Below are positions 36,400 to 42,265 of a stretch of 42,265 bases of DNA, piece after piece. The DNA lies in assembly GCA_022616105.1 (NCBI GenBank), contig JAKEFL010000231.1, forward strand, positions 1 through 42,265. The letters are read 5' to 3'. The notes beneath the pieces were generated by a model that worked only from the letters and a program-made list of their open reading frames with translations, was not told the DNA's origin and made no database searches. Positions within the stretch are counted from its first letter, which is position 1; every line of letters begins with the position of its first letter. Origin of the DNA: Anaerolineae bacterium. GTDB lineage: Bacteria; Chloroflexota; Anaerolineae; Anaerolineales; Villigracilaceae. The translations under genes and the position numbers were made by a program.

Positions 36400-36816
36400 A
36401 TGAAACACATCAATCGCTGGCTAGTTATCGTCCTTGTCCTTGTCACTCTCGGACTTGCAGCCTGTGGCCCCAAAACGACAACGGTGGAAAAAATCGTTCC
36501 GTCGAAACTTGAGCCCATCGAAGGCACGGATCTCAGCCGTGTGATCCTCACCGAGAAGGCCGCCGAGCGAATCGGCATCGAAACCGTCCTGGCAAGCGGG
36601 AAGTCTGTTCCCTTTGCTGCGGTAATTTATGATATCGAAGGCAATACCTGGATCTATACCAACCCCGAACCTCTGACCTTCGTTCGAGAACCCATCGTGA
36701 TAGATCAGATCGAAGGTGATACAGCCATATTGGCTGAAGCCTTAAACTCTGAAATGAACGTTGTAACGGTTGGAGTGATCGAGTTGTATGGTACTGAGAC
36801 CGGAGTTTCCAAATAA
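36400..36816 (+). CDS. Lipoprotein resembling a reduced RND membrane-fusion protein
   Basis: Lipobox LGLAAC; VILTEKAAERIGIETV and VPFAAVIYDIEGNTWIYTNPEPLTFVREPIVIDQIEGDTAIL...VVTVGVIELYGTETG are adaptor-like. Confidence 0.75.
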   Translation: MKHINRWLVIVLVLVTLGLAACGPKTTTVEKIVPSKLEPIEGTDLSRVILTEKAAERIGIETVLASGKSVPFAAVIYDIEGNTWIYTNPEPLTFVREPIVIDQIEGDTAILAEALNSEMNVVTVGVIELYGTETGVSK

Positions 36817-36834
36817 CGCACCAGGAGGTGCACT

Positions 36835-39800
36835 ATGCGCTGGATTGTTCAAGCAAGCTTACGTTATCGCTACCTGGTGATGTTTCTCGCCGCAGTGCTG
36901 TTGGTCTTTGGCATTGCCCGGTTGAGGAACTCCGCGGTAGATGTCTTTCCTGAGTTCGCGCCGCCCAAGGTAGAGGTTCAGACACTCTCCATGGGGCTTT
37001 CCGCGACGGACGTGGAGGAGCTCGTCACAGTACCGATCGAGCAGGCGCTCAATGGGGTGCCCGGGCTGGACGTAATGCGCTCCAGGTCAGTAACCGACCT
37101 GTCTGATATCTTTCTGATCTTTAAGCCTGGCACCGATCTGATCTACGCGCGGCAGTTGGTTGCAGAGCGCCTCGCAGCGGTCTACCCAACACTGCCCACC
37201 TGGGCCGCCCCGCCGGTGATCATTCAACCTCTGTCATCGACCAGCCGGGCAATGAAGATCGGCATTTCCTCAGATATCTATGACGAAATGGATCTGTCGA
37301 TGATCGCTTATTGGAAGATCCGTGCCCGCCTGTTGGATGTGCCTGGCGTTGCCAATGTGCCGATCTACGGCGAGAAGATCAAGATGCCGCAGGTACAGGT
37401 GGATTTGAAAAAGATGCAGGAGCATAATGTCACGCTCGATGAAGTGATGGAAGTCACCTCAGATGCCCTGGATGTCAGCTTATTAATGTTCTCTGAAGGC
37501 TCATTCATTGGCACGGGCGGATTCATCGACACACCCAACCAGCGGCTTGGCATCCGCTCCGTTCTGCCCCTCATCACCCCTGAAAAATTGGGTGAGGTGC
37601 CCATCAATGATCGAACAAAGCCTGATGGCTCGCCTCTGCTCATTAAAGATGTGGCTAATGTCGTTTGGGGAACTTGGTCGCTCTTTGGGGATGCAGTCAT
37701 TAACGAAGGCCCCGGTTTAATGCTGATCGTTGAAAAGCTGCCGTGGGCAAACACCCTGCAAGTAACTCGCGGGGTGGAAGAGGCGATCGCCGAGATGCAG
37801 CCCGGACTGGATGGGATAAATATCGACACCACCATCTTCCGGCCGGCGACCTTCATCGAAACCTCGATCAATAATCTCACCCAATCACTTCTGATTGGCG
37901 CCGTTCTGGTCGTGATCATCCTGCTCTTCTTCCTATACGAATGGCGGGTTGCGCTGATCAGTGCTACGATCATCCCGTTATCACTCATGGCTTCCATGCT
38001 GGTGCTTAACCTGCAGGGTGTGGCGATCAATGTGATGACCCTGGCAGGCCTTGCGATTGCAATCGGCGCTGTGGTAGACGATGCCATCGTTGATGTCGAA
38101 AATATTGTGCGTCGTCTGCGCCGCCTCCGCCAGGAAGGCAGCACTCAGTCGACAGCCAGCATTGTGCTGGAGGCTTCCCTAGAAGTGCGTGGCTCGATTA
38201 TCTATGCTTCACTCATTGAGATCGCCGCCTTGATGCCGGTCTTTTTCCTGGATGGCTTGTCAGGCGCGTTCTTCCGGCCCCTGGCCACCGCTTATGTTGT
38301 GGCGGGCCTGGTCTCCCCGTTCGTTGCTCTGACGGTCACACCAGCCATGGTCTTGACCCTGCTGTCAAACGCACCCATAGACCATCGCCCATCCCCGATC
38401 ATTCCCTGGCTCCACAGTATCTATGACCGTGTACTGGGACGGGTTTTCCGTGCGCCCGCTCTGGCTTACGCTACTGCAGGCGTGATAGTGGTGGCCGGAC
38501 TGGCGGTAACGCCGTTTCTTGGGCAGGAATTATTGCCCTCGTTCAAGGAACGCGACTTCCTGATGCACTGGATTCTCAAGCCTGGCGCTTCCCACCCTGA
38601 AATGTGGCGCATCACCGCCGAGTCTTGCCGCGAATTATTGACGATCCCCGGCGTACGCAACTGCGGCTCACATATCGGTCAAGCCGTTAATGCCGATGAA
38701 CCCTACGGTGTCTACTTTACCGAAAACTGGATCAGTGTCGACCCTTCGGTTGACTATGACAAAACGCTGAACTCGGTTCAGGAGCTGGTGGATGGCTACC
38801 CTGGGCTGGTCCGCGATGTGCAGACCTATCTAAAAGAAAGAATCCGTGAGGTTCTCACGGGATCGAGCGATACGGTCGTGATCCGTATTTATGGTCAGGA
38901 CTTACATGCCCTCGGTGAGAAGGCAGATGAAGTTCGGGCTGCGTTGGAAGGCATTCCTGGAATCGTGGATCTAAAAAAGGAACTCCACATGGAGACGCCT
39001 CAGATAGAAGTCGAGGTGGATCTGGCAAAGGCTGAGCAATACGGCCTGAAACCGGGCGATGTCCGCCGTGCAGCAGCTTTCCTGTTACAGGGCGAAGAAG
39101 TCGGAGATATTTTCCTCAATGGGAAGACCTACGATGTAAATGTGTGGAGCACGCCCGAAACGCGCCACAGCCTGAACGATATTGAAAATCTCCTGATCGA
39201 TACACCCAGCGGTGAACGTGTGCGCCTGGCGGATGTAGCAGACGTACGCATTGGGGCAGTTCCGAATGTGATCGAACGTGAGGGCCAGTCGCGCAAAATT
39301 GACGTTTCAGCGAATGTAAAGGGACGCGATCTCGGTTCTGTAGCGGATGATGTCGAAGATACCCTAGCTAAGATCGAGTTCCCACTGGGCTTCCATGCAG
39401 AGGTGCTCGGCGAGTTTGCAGAACGGGAAAAGGCGCAACAGAACTTACTCCTCGCCGGGTCTATCGCTGTCATCGCCATATTCTTCCTGCTGTATACATC
39501 CTTCGGGAACTGGCGCCTGGCTACACTTACTTTCTTCACCCTGCCCTGGGCGCTGGTAGGCGGCTTGCTGGCAGCATATTTTAGCAGTGGCGTACTCTCC
39601 CTTGGCTCACTGGTTGGGCTGCTCACGATCCTGGGCATTGCCACCCGCAACGGCATCATGATGGTCAGTCACTTCCAGCATCTGGAGCAGGAGGAAGGTA
39701 TGACCTTTGGTCCGGAGTTGGTCATGCGCGGCGCGAAAGAACGCATCGCACCCATCATGATGACGGCATTGACGACTGGCCTGGCGCTTATCCCTCTGGC

Positions 39801-39987
39801 GATTGCCGGCGACTTGCCTGGTCATGAGATCGAGCATCCAATGGCACTCGTCATCCTGGGTGGACTGGTCACTTCGACCCTGCTCAACCTGCTAGTGGTA
39901 CCCACCTTGTATCTGCGCTTTGGTAAAGCTCCTGAGCGTGCAGGCAGATCAATCGCAGTTTCGCCTGAGCCAGCCGGAACCGATTAG
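36835..39987 (+). CDS. Efflux RND transporter permease subunit (RND-2)
   Basis: RNSAVDVFPEFAPPKVEVQTLSMGLSATDVEELVTVPIEQ; GAVVDDAIVDVENI; GIATRNGIMMVSHFQHLE. Confidence 0.95.
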   Translation: MRWIVQASLRYRYLVMFLAAVLLVFGIARLRNSAVDVFPEFAPPKVEVQTLSMGLSATDVEELVTVPIEQALNGVPGLDVMRSRSVTDLSDIFLIFKPGTDLIYARQLVAERLAAVYPTLPTWAAPPVIIQPLSSTSRAMKIGISSDIYDEMDLSMIAYWKIRARLLDVPGVANVPIYGEKIKMPQVQVDLKKMQEHNVTLDEVMEVTSDALDVSLLMFSEGSFIGTGGFIDTPNQRLGIRSVLPLITPEKLGEVPINDRTKPDGSPLLIKDVANVVWGTWSLFGDAVINEGPGLMLIVEKLPWANTLQVTRGVEEAIAEMQPGLDGINIDTTIFRPATFIETSINNLTQSLLIGAVLVVIILLFFLYEWRVALISATIIPLSLMASMLVLNLQGVAINVMTLAGLAIAIGAVVDDAIVDVENIVRRLRRLRQEGSTQSTASIVLEASLEVRGSIIYASLIEIAALMPVFFLDGLSGAFFRPLATAYVVAGLVSPFVALTVTPAMVLTLLSNAPIDHRPSPIIPWLHSIYDRVLGRVFRAPALAYATAGVIVVAGLAVTPFLGQELLPSFKERDFLMHWILKPGASHPEMWRITAESCRELLTIPGVRNCGSHIGQAVNADEPYGVYFTENWISVDPSVDYDKTLNSVQELVDGYPGLVRDVQTYLKERIREVLTGSSDTVVIRIYGQDLHALGEKADEVRAALEGIPGIVDLKKELHMETPQIEVEVDLAKAEQYGLKPGDVRRAAAFLLQGEEVGDIFLNGKTYDVNVWSTPETRHSLNDIENLLIDTPSGERVRLADVADVRIGAVPNVIEREGQSRKIDVSANVKGRDLGSVADDVEDTLAKIEFPLGFHAEVLGEFAEREKAQQNLLLAGSIAVIAIFFLLYTSFGNWRLATLTFFTLPWALVGGLLAAYFSSGVLSLGSLVGLLTILGIATRNGIMMVSHFQHLEQEEGMTFGPELVMRGAKERIAPIMMTALTTGLALIPLAIAGDLPGHEIEHPMALVILGGLVTSTLLNLLVVPTLYLRFGKAPERAGRSIAVSPEPAGTD

Positions 39988-40019
39988 ATACAAAATCACT
40001 GTTAATCTCTTATTTTAGG

Positions 40020-40059
40020 TCGACACACGATATGGTATTATTGCCATATCGTGTGTCGA
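40020..40059. promoter_or_regulatory. 16-bp-stem inverted repeat just upstream of the lipoprotein gene
   Basis: tcgacacacgatatgg-tattattg-ccatatcgtgtgtcga; no T-tract follows. Confidence 0.7.
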
Positions 40060-40072
40060 GAATCGAGGCAAA

Positions 40073-40918
40073 ATGCAACGTTCTCACCTCTTATTTGTAG
40101 CAGTGGCTCTCCTCATCACAATTATTGTTTCAGCATGTGCGCCAAGTGCACCTGATGATCCGGTTTTCGATAGCTTCGATCCCAATAATTTCGACAATTC
40201 GACCAACATAGATAATGAATGGATGCCCTTGAAACCTGGCACGCAGTTGGTTTTTGAAGGGGAAACCATTGAGAATGGCGAATCAGTTCCGCATCGAGTG
40301 GTGATTAATGTTACGGATTTAACCAAGGTAATCAGCGGGGTCCGCTCAGTCGTCACCTGGGACTTGGACTATAGCGGAGACGAATTAGTGGAGGCAGAAC
40401 TTGCCTTCTTCGCCCAGGATAATGACGGGAATGTCTGGCGTATGGGTGAGTATCCTGAAGAATATCAGGATGGCAAATTCATTGATAATCCAACCTGGAT
40501 TCATGGCTTGGATAATGCGCTCGCGGGCATTGCAATGCAAGCCAACCCACAACCCGGCACACCGGATTATCCTCAAGGGTGGGGTCCCGAGGTAGATTGG
40601 ACCGACCGCGGCTTGGTGGATAAGATCGTTCAGGAAACTTGTGTCCCAGCCGGCTGTTATCAGAATGTTTTGGTCATCAAAGAAACCAGTGCAACTGAAG
40701 TTGGAGCGTTTCAGCTCAAGTATTTTGCGCCTGGCGTGGGTAATGTTTTAGTGGACTGGACTGGCACAGACAAAACGCAAGAGACTCTGGAACTGGTTGA
40801 ATACAATCAACTCAGCCCCGAAGAGATGGACGAGGTCCGCGCCTCGGCGTTGGAACTGGAAAAGAGCGCCTATGAAAGAAGCAAAGATGTATACAGCCAG
40901 ACACCGCCGTTGGAATAA
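40073..40918 (+). CDS. Predicted secreted lipoprotein
   Basis: Signal peptide with lipobox VSAC; NIDNEWMPLKPGTQLVFEGETIENGESVPHRVV. Confidence 0.8.
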   Translation: MQRSHLLFVAVALLITIIVSACAPSAPDDPVFDSFDPNNFDNSTNIDNEWMPLKPGTQLVFEGETIENGESVPHRVVINVTDLTKVISGVRSVVTWDLDYSGDELVEAELAFFAQDNDGNVWRMGEYPEEYQDGKFIDNPTWIHGLDNALAGIAMQANPQPGTPDYPQGWGPEVDWTDRGLVDKIVQETCVPAGCYQNVLVIKETSATEVGAFQLKYFAPGVGNVLVDWTGTDKTQETLELVEYNQLSPEEMDEVRASALELEKSAYERSKDVYSQTPPLE

Positions 40919-41005
40919 TATAGAAGTACAACTCACTTCGGATACCTAACGCAAGTTGTGATTCCCGTTTGTACATCCAATCCGAAGAGTTATTAGACAA
41001 ATTTC

Positions 41006-41052
41006 AACTTCCCCAATCATGGTAGTAATGCCATGATTGGGGAAGTTACTTT
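41006..41052 (+). terminator. Long-stem terminator
   Basis: aacttccccaatcatgg-tagtaatg-ccatgattggggaagtt followed by actttttaaaa. Confidence 0.85.
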
Positions 41053-41081
41053 TTAAAATGTTTCAAATAGGAATAAACTAC

Positions 41082-41257
41082 GGAGTGGCTAAAAGGGTGG
41101 GTTGACATCCTCCACCACGGAGTACACACACCTGCCCTGGTACGGCTTAAGCCGCACGGTGCCAGGGGAGTTCACAGAGATTGTTAAAGCTTTTCTCCGT
41201 GCTCTCTGTGCACTCAGTGGATAAATCTTTGGACAAGCCCACAACATTAGCCACTCC
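41082..41257. mobile_element. MITE-like element with 11-bp TIRs and 10-bp flanking direct repeats
   Basis: ggagtggctaa...ttagccactcc; aataaactac at 41072-41081 and 41260-41269; no transposase inside. Confidence 0.7.
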
Positions 41258-41348
41258 CTAATAAACTACCATCTTTTTCTCCCCAATATAAGACCATGCC
41301 TGGCAGGTAATTTTTAACGATCCCAGGCTTTAATCTGGCATACAATCA

Positions 41349-42038
41349 CTACTTCTCAAATATGTATCCAACACCGTGGAGCGTTAGGATATAACGCGGG
41401 CTTCTGGTATCTTCACCAAGTTTTCTTCGGAGATGTGAGATATATACATGAACATAGTCCATGCTTCCACGATATTCATTTCCCCAAACATTACTAAGGA
41501 TCTGTTCGAAAGTTAAGACCTTACCTGCGTTACGCGCAAGATAAGTCAACAACCGGAACTCAACAGGGGTTAATTTTATCCTTTTGCCATGTAACAAGAC
41601 ATCGCGTCTTTCAACGTCAATGGTCAGGTCACCGTTGTTGTAATTAAAAGGGTCACTCTGGGATTTAAGATTTTCACTGCGACGCAGGACTGTTTTGGCT
41701 CGGGCAAGCAGAACCTCTGCATTGAAAGGTTTTGATAGGAAATCATCCGCGCCGGCATCCAACCCGCGTAACATTTCCTGTTCATGGTTCAAGGCTGTTA
41801 GCATGATAAGCGGAGTATCCGAAACCTGTCTAATTCTTTGACAGACCTCGAACCCGTTCATCCCTGGCATCATTACATCTAAAATGATCAGATCAGGATG
41901 ATAGGTAAAGAGTTTACTAACACCTTCCATGCCATCACGAGCTGTCATAACTTGAGCTCCTTCCTTTTTAAAAATGACGGAAGCCAGTTGAAGGAGATCA
42001 GCGTCATCATCTATGAGAAGCACTTTTGAGTTAATCAT
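41349..42038 (-). CDS. OmpR/PhoB-family response regulator
   Basis: LLIDDDADLL, DLIILDVMMPGMNGFEVCQ, FLSKPFNAEVLLAR; winged-helix RDVLLHGKRIKLTPVEFRLLTYLARNAGKVLTFEQIL...LGEDTRSPRYILTLHGVGYIF. Confidence 0.95.
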   Translation of the reverse strand: MINSKVLLIDDDADLLQLASVIFKKEGAQVMTARDGMEGVSKLFTYHPDLIILDVMMPGMNGFEVCQRIRQVSDTPLIMLTALNHEQEMLRGLDAGADDFLSKPFNAEVLLARAKTVLRRSENLKSQSDPFNYNNGDLTIDVERRDVLLHGKRIKLTPVEFRLLTYLARNAGKVLTFEQILSNVWGNEYRGSMDYVHVYISHLRRKLGEDTRSPRYILTLHGVGYIFEK

Positions 42039-42199
42039 ACTTCCATCAATTTTGGATTAAAAAGGTTGGCTCAAATCTTGTTCCCAGATTCCTGAACGGT
42101 ACTTGTTGCAATAGATATAATATTATAAATCCAGAATGCCCGAAAATCAACAAGCGTTTCTTTCCGGTGTGCACGCAAAACATGTCAGGCAGTTGCTCC

Positions 42200-42253
42200 C
42201 TGCGCCGTCCTCGGCGCAGGATTTACCTGAAAAACGCCGCCGAGGACGGCGGC
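42200..42253. repeat. Pair of hairpins with mutually complementary loops
   Basis: ctgcgccg-tcct-cggcgcag and gccgccg-agga-cggcggc; 14-nt cores are exact reverse complements. Confidence 0.75.
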
Positions 42254-42265
42254 TTGAGCTTAGGT

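Noticed and set aside
37365-38144. 259-aa minus-strand ORF inside RND-2
   Set aside because: Ser/Arg-rich antisense translation of a conserved gene.

Overview
Bacterial chromosomal window, probably a Chloroflexota/Anaerolineae-type genome (inferred from gene content and repeat style, not tested). Left part: folC, a HIT protein, DUF503, panB/panE, LiaF/DUF2807-like membrane proteins, a MetV-MetF-like fusion followed by a methyl-THF:corrinoid methyltransferase-like gene, a heparinase-like gene, and a cell-surface glycan locus. In the glycan locus an epimerase/WecA-like gene pair appears to have been tandemly duplicated and then interrupted by a restriction-modification cassette and a RelE/XRE toxin-antitoxin cassette. 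Middle: DUF3597, DUF35, SWIM-domain protein, AbiEi/AbiEii and RecQ. Right part: a same-strand cluster (29.8-40.9 kb) with two RND permeases, an ABC ATPase, two paralogous ABC-2 permeases (one fused to an extracellular domain), a very small lipoprotein resembling a reduced membrane-fusion protein, and a second lipoprotein. It is preceded by four tandem 11-bp repeats next to a -10-like box, and an OmpR-family regulator is encoded convergently. The most unusual patterns are (1) this compact RND+ABC cluster with a reduced adaptor and an 11-bp periodic operator, and (2) mosaic palindromic repeats found both between genes and, in frame, inside several conserved proteins (PanE, heparinase-like, RecQ, WecA-like C-terminus, MetF-like C-terminus). 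No tRNA, rRNA, CRISPR array or intact transposase was recognised.
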